Shown here piece by piece: positions 33,105 to 43,425 of a DNA stretch of 64,000 bases. The notes under the pieces are model-generated. The model did not search any database and had not been told where the DNA came from. It saw nothing but the letters and a program-made list of their open reading frames with translations. Both the position numbers and the translations under genes were made by a program. Source of the stretch: Hirsutella rhossiliensis (Eukaryota > Ascomycota > Sordariomycetes > Hypocreales > Ophiocordycipitaceae). The stretch spans positions 496,001 through 560,000 of the forward strand of contig NW_025408688.1 in NCBI RefSeq assembly GCF_020360975.1. Direction: 5' to 3'. The stretch's first letter is position 1; every line of letters starts with the position of its first letter.

Positions 33105-33939
33105 TAGGTAGGGTAGGGCATCAACTCCATCAATCAACGCAATCAATTCAACGAGGGCTTGGATTGCTCAACTCAACGAGAGGTTCGCTGATGTAAGCCG
33201 TCAATCTACTCAATTTGACTCTTTGGTTGAGTTGATTGAGTGGTTTGCCACCCTGGCGGTACGGAAATCTGCATATTTGGCCTGTTCTGTTCCATCATTT
33301 GGTCTTTGCAAATGCGCAGAAAGCTCAAGCTGACCCTGATCATTCTTCTCGGTCTCAGATTCATGTAGGCGTGGCCGATTGCTTTTGTTAAATGGACCTT
33401 CGCTTACATTCTCATAGCTGTCCGGTTTTCATGGGAACCCATACCTCGGCAGTCTCTTCATTCCTCTCGAGCTCCGATCCTGCGGTGCGCGTTGTATCCC
33501 CGCTGGTCTGGCAGCAGATTGCCTTGGGGTACTCTCTCATATCAGCGCTACTTATTGCTTTGATGCCCTTCCTCAAGAGTTTCCATACTGGAATGGGCGT
33601 AAACGTACGGAACTTGACCAACATCGGCTCAAGCGGACCTGGTACAGGAGGAAGTCGCCGAAATGAATACAGTTATCGACTCGAGCAGTTATCGAAACCT
33701 GGCAAGATCGAGGCCGAACTAGCAGACTCTCCTGTACCTGGCCGGATGGTCATTCAGAAGAGTGTGAACCGGTCTGTGCGATATGAGGACAATATCCATC
33801 AATAAAATTAAAACTCTTTGTCGTATTTGCATTGGACATGTTGAACCAGGTCGTCGACTTCCTTCGTCTCTTATCGTGGGCTGAGGATGAAGGGAGTCTC
33901 GAAATGTCATCACCGGCAGCCATCACGTCTCCGTGACTA

Positions 33940-34036
33940 CCCGTTGGCGGGGCCTCTGGCAGCCAACTAAGGGGCCCCTTCCCCTTAATTGGGCCCAAAA
34001 TTCCCGGACAGCCCCAAAACTCCCGGACGCGCGCCT
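33940..34036 (+). repeat. Left terminal inverted repeat of the pogo-like element
   Basis: 97 bp complementary to 36680-36776 with one difference (ttaattggg here, ttagttggg in the complement). Preceded by the TA target site. Confidence 0.9.
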
Positions 34037-34120
34037 ACAGCCCCGCCATCGTAGCTGCGTCGTAATTAGTGCGCATTCCCACCAAAACACAAGAACGCGT
34101 GATGCGCAGCACGTGTTTCA

Positions 34121-36586
34121 ATGTCTCAATACGTCGGGCTTGAACCGACGGCCACGTCAAGGGCTGTGGAGCTAGTTATAGACTCTCGCGATGCCATCGC
34201 ACAAGGGCGGCGCCGTCAGACGCGCCGCGCGCTCCCCAACACAGTCACAATACGGCAGGCGGCTCAGATCTTCGGCGTACCGAGCTCTACGGTACACGAC
34301 GGCGTCAAGCGGCATCCACGATGGCTTCAGGGTCGCGTTCGAAGCCGTGGCCGGCCAAGGCTGCTCTCAGACGACGAAGACGATGCCATCGCCGCCTATG
34401 TGACATGGCTACAACGCTCTGGCTTCCCAGCGAGCAAGATACAGGTCGAATCGGCCGCTCTAACGCTCCTTCAGCGCCGTAACCTAATGCGAAGCCACCA
34501 GGCAAAAACTGGTATCGTCGTTGGCTTCAGGATCACCCAGAGCTTCGAACCACATATTTAAAGGCCGTAGAGAAGTCCAGGAAGGTATTTGAGGCCAACG
34601 ATGTGTCATACGTCGAGAAGTTCTTCTCGAGGCTCAAGGAGATCATCAGCTCGTATGGAATCGGCCCCTCAGAGGTCTGGAACGAAGACGAGTGCGGCAT
34701 CCGTATTGAAGTCTACGAGAACGCATTCACGTAGTTATAGTGCGTACAACGCGTCATCAACGCCCTCAAGTCTCTGACCCAGGGAATCGCGAGTCTTGTA
34801 CGCTTATTGCCGCTGCCAACGCGGTTGGGGACACGATCCCGCCTTGGCTGGCGTTCAAGACCTTCCCTTGTGAGTCTTGGGCCGAGATCAACGCCCCCGA
34901 CGATATACGATTCGCACGATCCGACACAGGCTTCAGCAACAGCGAGATAACGTTTGATTGGATACACCAGTTTAATGTATGGTCTTGGAAACGGTCTGCC
35001 CGTGCCCAACGCACCGGAAAGTCCCTCGAGGAGTGGTTTGGTGTAGATGAGTGGTGCAGAGAGCCCGAATATCCCTTCCTCGAGGCAGAGCCACGCCTTA
35101 TCCCGGAAAACGAGCGAATTCATCGTCTTCTCGTCATCGACGGCTTCACAGGGCATACAGGCCTCGATTTCATACAGTATTGCATCAAATTTGACATCAT
35201 CGTCGCGGTGTTCCCTCCGCATTCAACGCATATCCTTCAGCCGCTCGATGTAGGCGTTTTCCAGCCTCTTAAGCACGCACAGCAGAAAATCCTACATAAG
35301 TTCATCGAGTCAGGGGGAGCTGAACTTCACGAGGCACGATTTCCTAAAGTCTTTCTGGGAAGGGTTCAAAGAGGGCTTCGCAGCGTGTTATATCATAGGG
35401 GGCTTCGAAAAAAACGGGCATCTACCCTCCCACAGAGCAGCCGGCAATGAAGAAGCTCGTGGCCGAGCAGCTGAAGGCATCACAGGCCGTTAACCCAGCG
35501 TTCGCATCGCTCCTCCCTAAGGAAACACGCTTCCAACAAGCTGCCGACACTGTACAAGACCTTCGAACGCGTTATCACGAGATTCTAAGCTCTCCAACGC
35601 GTGGCAGGCTTTCCAACGTCTCCCAGGCCGTTACAGAGGCATCTCTTCTTAGCTCTACACTGGCCAAGTGCTATAAAGACCGCCTACAACGCATCGAGAA
35701 GATAAGCAGCCGCCCGAGGCGCGGCAAGGCCGTCAAGGCTGCCGAGGGCACTTTCTACACTAGCGTCAGCCTAGAAGATATCCGTAAATCTCGTGAACGC
35801 ACGCTTCGGCTCGAAGAAGAGAAAAGTCAACGCCAACAGCTCCTCTCGATGCGTGGCATTATACGGCGCGAGCGACAGCAACTCCTTGACGAATACCGTA
35901 AAAACAAGGTGCAGCTGGTGAACGGAAAGATGAAGAGACTGACTATCAAACAATGGCTTGACTTCGTCGGGAAGAGCGAGGGATTCCTTGCCCTAGAGAG
36001 CAGCGAAGAGGTCTACAACAGACTCCTCAGACCACGAGACCAGTTCACGATCGATACAACACGCACGCAGCGTACAGCTGCCGAGGAAGAAGCCGTCGAT
36101 AGAGCTTGCGCCTCGGCGCGGCCTCTGCAATCAATTCAATGGCCTCACCTCCAAAGAGAGCGGTCTATTGAGATCATCATATCGTCAGAAAAGAAGCCTC
36201 AACCTGAGCCCTACGAAACGAGCGAACCGAACGAGCCCGCGCCTGACGAGAACACACAAGAAGCCTCACTCGATTCTACACTATGCACTGCCTCCTTTGA
36301 CGAGGTTGACAGTATATTGGGGTCATCGCCGCCGCCGGGGGGCCACGCTGCCATCGTCGCCGCCGGTCACCCCAACACCGCTCATTCCGGGGTGGAAGAG
36401 GCTTCAAGGGGATCGTACAATACTTCCGAGCTTCTCAGGCACCGAATTCGGATCAAGAAAGTACCGGTATATAAATTGGGAAGAGCCGAATACGGGCTAC
36501 ACACTTCAACAGTAATAGGTGCGCGCCTCAACGCCGTTCAACGCCGCATAACGCGTGTTTTCTATATCGTAAATAGCCTCAAATAA
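34121..36586 (+). pseudogene. Pogo-like transposase (frameshifted)
   Basis: The ATG at 34121 opens a frame with a psq-type helix-turn-helix (TIRQAAQIFGVPSSTVHDGV, about 34244-34304) and a CENP-B-like DNA-binding region (RPRLLSDDEDDAIAAYV). The catalytic core follows: EVWNEDECGIRI (about 34672-34708), LLVIDGFTGHTGLDF (about 35128-35172) and HILQPLDVGVFQPL (about 35228-35270), the three DDE acid positions of DDE_1 transposases. A long charged coiled-coil-like tail (SRERTLRLEEEKSQRQQLL) runs to 36586, longer than in Fot1. Frame breaks lie near 34485, 34710 and 35335-35415, the last including a run of seven A. The three acidic sites all survive. Confidence 0.85.
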
Positions 36587-36679
36587 TAAGGGCCATTGGC
36601 TCTACAATTTGCATGTCTAGAAAATATATTTAGACACTCATAGGACGCTGTGGCGGCTGTTTGCCCAGATTTGCCCACG

Positions 36680-36776
36680 AGGCGCGCGTCCGGGAGTTTT
36701 GGGGCTGTCCGGGAATTTTGGGCCCAACTAAGGGGAAGGGGCCCCTTAGTTGGCTGCCAGAGGCCCCGCCAACGGG
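36680..36776 (-). repeat. Right terminal inverted repeat of the pogo-like element
   Basis: Complement of 33940-34036, ending gccccgccaacggg, followed by the duplicated TA at 36777-36778. Confidence 0.9.
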
Positions 36777-36822
36777 TACCTGATTATCTGTCCTACGGTC
36801 CTACCTAGCCTGCTAACTATCC

Positions 36823-37299
36823 CCACTTCATCGGCGGCCAATACATGGGCGCCCGGGCGTCTAAATAAAATTGCGCGCCGGGCGCGCCACTAAGAACCGC
36901 AGACTGTCATTGGCCCATGCAACAGCAAACTTACAGGGCGTATTTGGATTGGAGCAGGGCGGAGGATGAACGCATTGAAGCCCAAGTGGTCAAAGAGATG
37001 GGAGATAATCCACTGGCAAACAAGAGAAGAGGCGTGAAAGAAATCTGGAAGAGCGTTGAAAGGGACAGCAAAGAGCAACAAGCCTTGCATTCGACCGCCG
37101 GTTCGGTAGAACGGTGCATTGTAGTCAAATTGTAGACAATTTGTGCTTTACAGCACTCTTATGTGTCCGGACCTAGGAACGTGCCTATAAGTTTGCTGTT
37201 GCATGGGCCAATGACAGCCTGCGGTTCTTAGTGGCGCGCCCGGGAGCGCAATTTTATTTAGGCGCCCGGGCGCCAATGTATTGGCCGCCCCACTTCATC
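36823..37299. mobile_element. Mutator-like MITE with 10-bp target duplication
   Basis: A 457-bp element (36833-37289) with inverted repeats of about 100 bp starting GGCGGCCAATACAT at both ends, about 93% matched by eye, flanked by CCACTTCATC (36823-36832 and 37290-37299). A duplication of 9-11 bp and long inverted repeats fit Mutator-like elements. The interior has a 72-codon open frame (36917-37135, ATG start, MQQQTYRAYLDWSRAEDE) of unknown identity; it starts inside the left inverted repeat. Confidence 0.8.
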
Positions 37300-37899
37300 G
37301 CATCTACTTCGTACAGTTTGGGATTTCATCCCTCTCAGCTCTCTCTTCCACGAATCTTCCCCCAGCTCGCCCCAACCACAACCCATATAGTTGCCTCCAT
37401 CAATACTACCGCTATAGCTCCTACTTCATTCATCTCACGCGACGAATACATCAATGTGAGAAATGCCCAGGAGAAACTTCGTAATGAATTCCATTCAATT
37501 CACCACTCTATTGACCAAGTCAAATGATGCAGACTTCTATGCAACCTTTCATGTGCCATTTTGTGCTATGTGCTAGGTGAGGGTTGTTTCGTAGTAGAAT
37601 CTCCTGTTCAGCTATGGCACGCGCGTTTGGCTAGAAAGACTGGTTTCAGGCTGAGCGACAAAACGCTAGAGGCTCGGACTGAGTCTATGTCAGACAGCTA
37701 CGGCCACATGTGGTATTCGCACGGTATGGAACTGGGTTACAGCATCAGCTGGACAAGGCATGAAACGAGCCGGCAAAGGCGTCTTGGTTAAATTGAGTGA
37801 GAAGTTTCTAAGAGCAAGAACTGAATGAGCGGATGCACAGAATCTTGCTGTACTTTACCAATAGGATATCCACAGCGGTCTACAGACCTCCCTTCTTAC
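37300..37899. other. Intergenic, no recognised gene
   Basis: Two short open frames are present: one ending 37525-37527 after FISRDEYINVRNAQEKLRNE and one at 37561-37791. Neither resembles a family I know nor has neighbouring exons. This may be the 3' flank of the kinesin gene or a remnant of a gene interrupted by the MITE. Confidence 0.4.
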
Positions 37900-40235
37900 C
37901 TAGAGAGACCTAGAGACGTCAATTCGTTCGGACCTTCTTCTCGACAGCTTTGCCATAGGCGTGGGCTTCCCCACGCGACGAGCTAGGCCCCGCGCTTGGA
38001 GAAGTTGCTTCTCCAACAAGGTGATGTAACGGGTCTTGTCTGCTAAATCTGCTCGCAAAGCTTGGTTCTGTGCGACCAGTGAAGCCGTTTTTGTGAAGAA
38101 CGGCCCCGTTCCTTTGGATGTAACAACCGAGGAACGCAAGGATCCTATAAACGATAGTTGCGACACGCTTGTATAGTAACTCTGAGATCTTAGTGATGCG
38201 TTTGAGTGGACCCCGATTGACTTAGAGCTGAGCACCAAGCGAGCATTCTGATTGACCCGCTTTTTGAGAACGGTGCTTGGCAGCTGTACCTCCAGCATCT
38301 GTCCCTCATGGCTCTCCGCTATTTGCTCTCGTACCTTCTTGGCCTCCTCACCTAACTTGCTTTCCGTGGCATCGTTCTTGTTGGCTTCCTCGTCAGGTTG
38401 TCGCCTCATTTCCGTCTCCGTCCGAAAGCGCTTATGAAATGTCTCGGCACGACTCTCATCGCCGGCGTGGGAAGCTTCCTTGGCCCTTGTTGCATGGCCG
38501 GTAATGTTCTTGGCCCTCGACGCGAACTCCAGGGTATTTAGAGTCTCTTTTGTATGGTTGTTTGCTATTGCCGTGCTGTCTGTCGCTCCGATCTGGATCG
38601 TGCAGAGGATGCTAATGAGCGAGTTGCCTGACAGAGCGCCTTGAAGCAAACGAGTCAACTTGCTCTGGCGGTATGGAATATACCTCCCTTCCTTGTAGTA
38701 TCCCTCGCCTCTGTCCTTCTTCCGCCCAGAGAGCCTCGCGATAACGGTTCCTAGAGTGAGTAAACTCTTCTTGATATGCCCGCCTTCTTGCCTTCGTTCC
38801 TTCGACTCGGCAGCCTTCTCCGAACCAGCGAGGTCGATCAAGCTTAGGGTCGATACCCGGGCTCCTATAGGGAAAGGACCGGATCGCGTTAACTCCATGC
38901 TGCCAGCGCTTCCACCAGGTACTGGTTCGTGACTCTCGACGATAATCTGTATGATGGCATGACCGCGCGAGCTGCGGTTGTTAAACTCTGTACTGGCCGT
39001 CCGCCGGGCCTTATTCCCGCGAGAAATCACCTCCAGCAACTGCACAGGGCTCTGGACTATCTCCTCCTTGAGTGGAGTGGCGTAGACGCCGCGCTTGCTA
39101 TCCTCACGGAGCTTGATTTCTTCCTGCCGGACGTTGCCTCGAAGACCTTCTTCCCTAGGCGTGTTCAATAAGTCGAAAATCTTCTCGTTATAAATTTCTA
39201 GGTAGCTTATGCTCAGCGAGAACTCCCGAGACGACTTATCAATATAAGAGAAGATATCGGCGATAGCGAGTGGAATAATACCAGGAGTGGACGCGGTTCC
39301 CTGCATAGAAAACGTCTTTCCGGTGCCGCTCATACCGTAGGTAAATGCCGTCCCATGGTATCCCTCCATGACCTGACGGACTAATTGCTTCGCAACATGG
39401 TTATATACATGTGCGTTGTTGTCATGAGTGGTAAAAACGTTGTCTAGCAGCCGAGTTAGTAAAATGGAATCCAGAGGGACAGAGAGCCCCAGAGTGCCCG
39501 CATACCGTAATAATAATGGCCGCTCCCATTTCCTCTGTACTCAATAAGTGACTTCGGCCCGTCTACCGTCCACTTCTCCTCGGCGCTTTGCTGGTCGGCC
39601 TTGTTATTAGGTCGTACTCTCACGCTCACAATGACTCTGCCCTCGGTTTTAGGTGAACGTTTATCAGATGTTGAATTGCTAGCTGTAACTGCTTCTTGAG
39701 CCAAGCCTGGGCCGTGGTCCTTATGCATCGGTGCCAACATCAAATTCGAATCTTGAGCCGAAGAACTGCGGCTTTGGGGCAGAGTCGATGTCCTGTTGGC
39801 GGATTTGGCCTCCCCCGTCCTATTTAACGGTCTCGAAGTCGATGAGCTGAAACAAACATGTGTCAACCCCTTTAATCTTCTGGACTTGCAAGATTGAGGA
39901 TTTTCGTTTGGTAGAGGGCCATTGGGTGATTTGATGCCGGACTGATTGCCATCCTCAGGCGGATGCGGGAAAGAGTTAATAGTTTTCTTAATCGTCTTGT
40001 CATTGATGCTCGGTGAAGGCCTAGTTTGAGGCAAGGCCGAAGCCGGCGGCTGAGCAGGGTTCGCCATGGCGGTGGATGAATCTCGAAGGCTGCTTTCCGG
40101 CGACTTGAATTTAGCGGAGCTTAAGGCGAGCGTGGTTCGAGCGCATGCCCGAGATTTAGCTACAGGCAGGGCGGGAAGCGGTTTGTTTAGTGGCCCGTTG
40201 GATGGTCGTGATGGGCAAGGTAATGGCGTCGCCAT
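37900..40235 (-). CDS. Kinesin motor protein, Kip2/KipA (kinesin-7)-like
   Basis: An ATP-driven microtubule motor. Two exons on the minus strand, 40235-39506 and 39443-37900, joined by a 62-bp GT-AG intron that splits a codon, give 757 codons plus stop. Residues 1-200 are a Ser/Pro-rich, probably disordered head. The motor starts at VIVSVRVRP (201-209); the P-loop is GMSGTGKT (280-287), switch I NNRSSRGH (398-405), switch II DLAGSE (447-452), and IPYRQSKLTRLL lies near 499-510. A short coiled coil (QNQALRADLADKTRYITLLE) lies near the C-terminus. An N-terminal extension before the motor fits Kip2/KipA, which help microtubule growth and polarised tip growth, but that subfamily call is an inference. 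Oddities: Gly replaces the second Ser-R-Ser serine in switch I, and the tail is short for KipA. No frameshift. Confidence 0.9.
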
Positions 40236-40758
40236 TATTGCCTGTGACGGTACAGATAAAGAACCAGATTGTCCTCAACGCTTGGCGTCACCCGCCTGGA
40301 GCCCAGGATCAAAACGATCTAGACCATAGCGGTAATCCTCATAATCGAACAGCTCTTGCGAACATGGGGAATTCTGGTTGAAATCACGGAGTCAGACCGA
40401 AGTAAAGGATCGCATGCGTTGGCAGGAGCTGCCCTCTTGTCAGGTATAAGGAATAAGAGATAGCGACAGTTTTCTGCGTGTGTTCTTTAGAGATTAACAG
40501 TTGAATCAGTCGCCCTCCGTTCTTCACTCTCTGGTTTTCCGTGCTTGTGCTCCTTCTACTTGAATTGGTGATGTTGTAAAGTAAGTGTGACGGTCACGGA
40601 CTGAGCCAGAAGGCTGTGGACTCTATTACGAAGATTCTGCTCTGAGGAGGAACGAGAACAGAAAAAAACAACTGGGTGTCCTCTAGCTAAATATGTCTTG
40701 CGTACGTGTGGGCTGGCTATGTGGGTCATGGATGCAGGGGGTGGTTATCCGTACAACA
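40236..40758. other. Upstream region of the kinesin gene
   Basis: About 520 bp with no convincing coding frame. It probably holds the kinesin promoter and 5' untranslated region. Upstream ATGs lie near 40371 and 40350 (minus strand), each quickly followed by a stop, so the start at 40235 was kept. Confidence 0.4.
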
Positions 40759-41158
40759 CATTTTGGTAAATGTACAACAGAAAGTGGGGTAAACGTGGCT
40801 TGGGTGTGCCCAATACATGGCCAAAGGTCGTAGGCACGCAGGCAATAGCACTTACACAAGGCCACACAGGCAGACGTTGCAAGGCCATAACAGGCAGACG
40901 TTGTGAAGCCTGAAGAGTGTTGCAAGGCTATACAAGAAGAGGGCACACAAGCAGAGGCCATACAAAGCAGGCGGCTTGCAGCCTCACAAGGCTACAGCTT
41001 GCCTGTGTCATGTCTTATTACGCCAGTAGGCGGGCGATGCGCGCGTACTAAGTACCTTCTATACAATTGACTGTGGCGGACTGTGGCGTAGAGAACCAGC
41101 CAATAGAAAAAGGTGGCGCCACGACTACCCCGCTTTTTGTTGTACATTTACCAAAATG
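40759..41158. mobile_element. MITE-like element with 40-bp inverted repeats
   Basis: The ends read CATTTTGGTAAATGTACAACA and its complement, extending with mismatches to about 40 bp (AAAG-GGGGTA-CGTGGC). The element is 400 bp. The interior has two 23-bp direct repeats (caaggcca.acaggcagacgttg at 40857-40879 and 40880-40903) followed by degenerate copies to about 41010. No target duplication was found, so the superfamily is unknown. Confidence 0.55.
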
Positions 41159-42690
41159 AAGATCCCAACATCGAGGTTCCCGTGGGGCTTAAGGTGTTAC
41201 GCATTAATGTATTGAAATGTCAGTAGCTTTTACGTCTAGGCCCTATAGGAGAAATCCTCCGGGTGAAATACACATACATAACATCGAGGTTACGTCCCGT
41301 CCTTAATCAAAAGATGCAAGTCAGATCCTAGCCGAGCAACGCCGTCCCTACAAATCACAATGGCGTTCGTTCATGCAGCGTGGAGCCCGGTCGTACAGGG
41401 GGGCGGCAGCTCTACTCTACAGCAGGGCATCCTGCCTGTAGACACAAGGTTCTGCCATCTCAACTCTCCCGCTGAAGAACAAACGCTAAGTCAACCAGCC
41501 ACTCGGGCATGAGGAGGAGCCCAGAATTCATACGTGCTCGTCCCATCTCCCCCACCCGGGCTCCTACTGTCACGGCACCAACCTGGCTTCGCCGCCGCTT
41601 CGGTCACGTGCCTTCCTGTACGGTACTTAGTCTGGACTCTGTTTCACCTCCATAGTTTGCCCTCCTCACACACAACATAGATCTTCCCTGGTATCCAGGG
41701 TCTGCCCCGTGATACCTACGCCTGCTGAGCCCGCTGCTGCCAGCTTGCTCCCAGTGCCTGGCAACTCGAGATGAAAGCGGAGAACATCCAGAGAGGCTGC
41801 ATTGTGTAGCCAAATTTCCAAGGGGCAAAGGAGCCAGGCCGGTTCAGCTGAGTAGTTCGTCTCAGAGGTTATTAACTAGCGGATGTTATCTTTAGTGCTA
41901 GTTGTATTCACGGTGGGGCCTTGTAGAGCTGATTCGTGAATTTCAGCTTCTCATGGTTAACGCTATCGATCTCGAGTCTTCAATCAAGTTCATGTGGGTA
42001 GAGACACAAGTCGTGAGAGTTTTAATGTTGCAAACGCATAGCAGCACAGACATATCAGCCAATGCATCAGTGCACCTGTTGGTGTCACGAAAAATCAAGC
42101 CACCTATTGTTGTAGGTGCATACGTCAATTGACACGTATATCTGCTTCGCGACAGTTGGAGTGTGCAATCCACCTTTGCCTGGTGCAGCGGCATTGCGAT
42201 ATTTAATGACATTATGACTAGCTGGTGGAGCCGTTGGACCCCAACGGGAACTCCGTACTTGTAGCTCTTCTAGATGTGCTTATGCCTCGATGATGGTACT
42301 CCCAGGTGTGATGGGTTCTAATAGTGTAAATTACAGCTATGTAGTCCTCGTGCGTTTTACATTCGAGCTGAGGAAAGAAGAAGGAAAGGAAAATAGAAGG
42401 ACAGAAATCCTCCAACAAAATAGACTAAGCCGTTACTGGAGCAACAGTGCTTAGACCGACAAGGCACTGCCTTGTCCAGCAGGGCCTAGCCCGTTACACC
42501 AGGAACTTTTATAAACGCCCTTCGGTCTGAATCATGCGCGAGTCAGATCAGGCGAACCCAGTCATGGGCAGGCAGCCCAGGCTTGTGGATCAGTGCTCCT
42601 AAGTGCAAACTGTGGCGTAGACTAAAATACTTGGAACACCCGTTAAGTTGCCAATGCAAGGGGCTTCACGGCTGAATATTCAGCCCGAAG
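41159..42690. other. Intergenic, no recognised gene
   Basis: No frame here resembles a protein family and no inverted-repeat element was recognised. A perfect hairpin (GACAAGGC ACT GCCTTGTC, 42458-42476) is followed 10 bases later by CTAG, which resembles a Helitron 3' end, but no matching element body was found to its left. Confidence 0.4.
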
Positions 42691-42691
42691 G

Positions 42692-43195
42692 GTGAACATC
42701 GTATACCTGCAATTCAACTTTCCTAGGGGGGACGGACTCCTGAGCAAACTAGCTCCGGAGTGGGAGGCAGCAAAAGCCCTAAGGTGGGGGCAAAACACCG
42801 AGATCGAGAAGGAACGCGAGGTATTGGGCGCTCTGAACGAGCCCGGATGTCCATTCCCGTGTGAGTTTCCACTCAGATATAGCCTGCCCTGTCGACACTG
42901 GCTGTACGAGGCTGTTGTTAGGTCCTGGGCTATCCCACTCAATCTCCTCCATCCACGCTGGTTGCTCGACGGTCCTGCGGTGGTACGCAGCTGGACCATG
43001 TCTTATGAAAAGCAGGCAGCTCCTGAAGACGCAGAAAACCCAGGGGACCGTTACCAAGATGGTGGTAGGAACATGGTTCTTCAATCGGGATTGGAGGTCG
43101 TTCAAGTACAGGGGAGTCTCGGCGGGCAGCAGGCAGAGGAGTTCTCGAGACTCTTCCTGTTGCGATTGAACTTACTTCTATTCAATTCTGTCTGA
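42692..43195 (+). pseudogene. Possible transposase fragment with SWIM-like LPCRHWL motif
   Basis: A 167-codon open frame without an ATG start. Its middle reads LRYSLPCRHWLYEAVV then HPRWLLDGP, which resembles the C-terminal C-x-H region of Mutator-like transposases and other SWIM-containing proteins. Nothing else of such a protein is nearby, and the frame runs directly into an LTR-like sequence at 43159. Read as a relic; the family call is weak. Confidence 0.3.
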
Positions 43196-43306
43196 CAGCT
43201 CTCAACATATATATACATAGTGGCACGTCCGTGCCACTATCCAGTGACTCACCACTTGTAAGTGCTGCCTAAACATGTCTTGGTCCATGTCTCATACCAA
43301 GTCAAC
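43159..43306 (-). repeat. Possible solo LTR remnant
   Basis: A 148-bp stretch begins TGTTGCG and ends GTCAACA. On the minus strand it is preceded by a purine run (aggggag, 43307-43313), as at a polypurine-tract/LTR junction, and it holds a 10-bp hairpin (TAGTGGCACG TC CGTGCCACTA, about 43218-43239). Flanking pentamers are cttcc and ctccc, not identical. A 13-bp inverted repeat, GTCTGACAGCTCT (43190-43202 and 43315-43327), spans its end. Confidence 0.3.
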
Positions 43307-43337
43307 ACTCCCCTAGAGCTGTCAGACTTCAACTAAT

Positions 43338-43352
43338 TCAGCCGAAGGCTGA
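43338..43352 (-). other. Terminal-type hairpin at the left edge of Helitron unit 2a
   Basis: TCAGCC GAA GGCTGA is a perfect 6-bp stem. On the minus strand it reads TCAGCC TTC GGCTGA, the same loop and nearly the same stem as at 27051-27063. It lies about 490 bp beyond the stop codon of the minus-strand Rep/helicase gene, the correct side for a Helitron 3' end. Confidence 0.4.
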
Positions 43353-43382
43353 CTTTACATTAATCAGAATAAGTTTCCCAAT

Positions 43383-43425
43383 GCCTTGAGGAACGAAAGG
43401 CCTTGCCTTGAGGAACGAAAGGACT
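43383..43425 (+). repeat. Short direct repeat gccttgaggaacgaaagg x2
   Basis: An 18-bp unit occurs twice, separated by a few bases, just outside the Rep/helicase 3' flank. Farther along, at 43634-43658, a six-base repeat (tgccaa) is repeated four times. Confidence 0.7.

Larger units (their letters stand above)
30367..33255 (+). mobile_element. hAT element inside the rhodopsin-domain gene
   Basis: Ends are inverted repeats CAGGGTGGCAAACCACTCAA, with the right end a perfect complement over at least 22 bp. The target duplication GCGGTACG is exact (30359-30366 and 33256-33263). It is 2,889 bp long, with a same-strand transposase gene and many CAACTCAAT-type subterminal motifs at both ends. It is unrelated in end sequence to the hAT at 8893-19405. 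Confidence 0.93.
29707..33805 (+). pseudogene. Fungal rhodopsin-domain integral membrane protein, split by a hAT element
   Basis: Members of this large fungal family are seven-helix membrane proteins of mostly unknown role, some PTH11-like. Exon 1 is 29707-29970 (MAAPSPAFAPISPDDHRGLL, then helix and RKRMLGRDDY), exon 2 30032-30265 (LASEALFICVLYMAKFAVL), exon 3 begins 30325 (VWRWTAVSLVDGGT) and is cut at 30366 by the hAT; it resumes at 33264-33364 (EICIFGLFCSIIW), and exon 4 is 33418-33805. Introns of 61, 59 and 53 bp are GT-AG. Removing the hAT and one 8-bp duplication restores one frame of 343 codons including the stop, with no other lesion. As it stands, reading into the hAT gives a stop after 14 foreign residues (about 194 residues total). 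Confidence 0.9.
33940..36776 (+). mobile_element. Pogo-like DNA transposon with long GC-rich inverted repeats
   Basis: The ends start CCCGTTGGCGGGGCCTCTGG and are inverted repeats of about 97 bp (33940-34036 and 36680-36776) with a single mismatch by eye, flanked by TA (33938-33939 and 36777-36778). The element is 2,837 bp and carries a frameshifted pogo/DDE_1-type transposase gene. It lies about 130 bp past the end of the rhodopsin-domain gene. Confidence 0.9.

Noticed and set aside
41604..41828. Short minus-strand frame in the gene-poor stretch
   Set aside because: No family resemblance, no neighbouring exons, length expected by chance.
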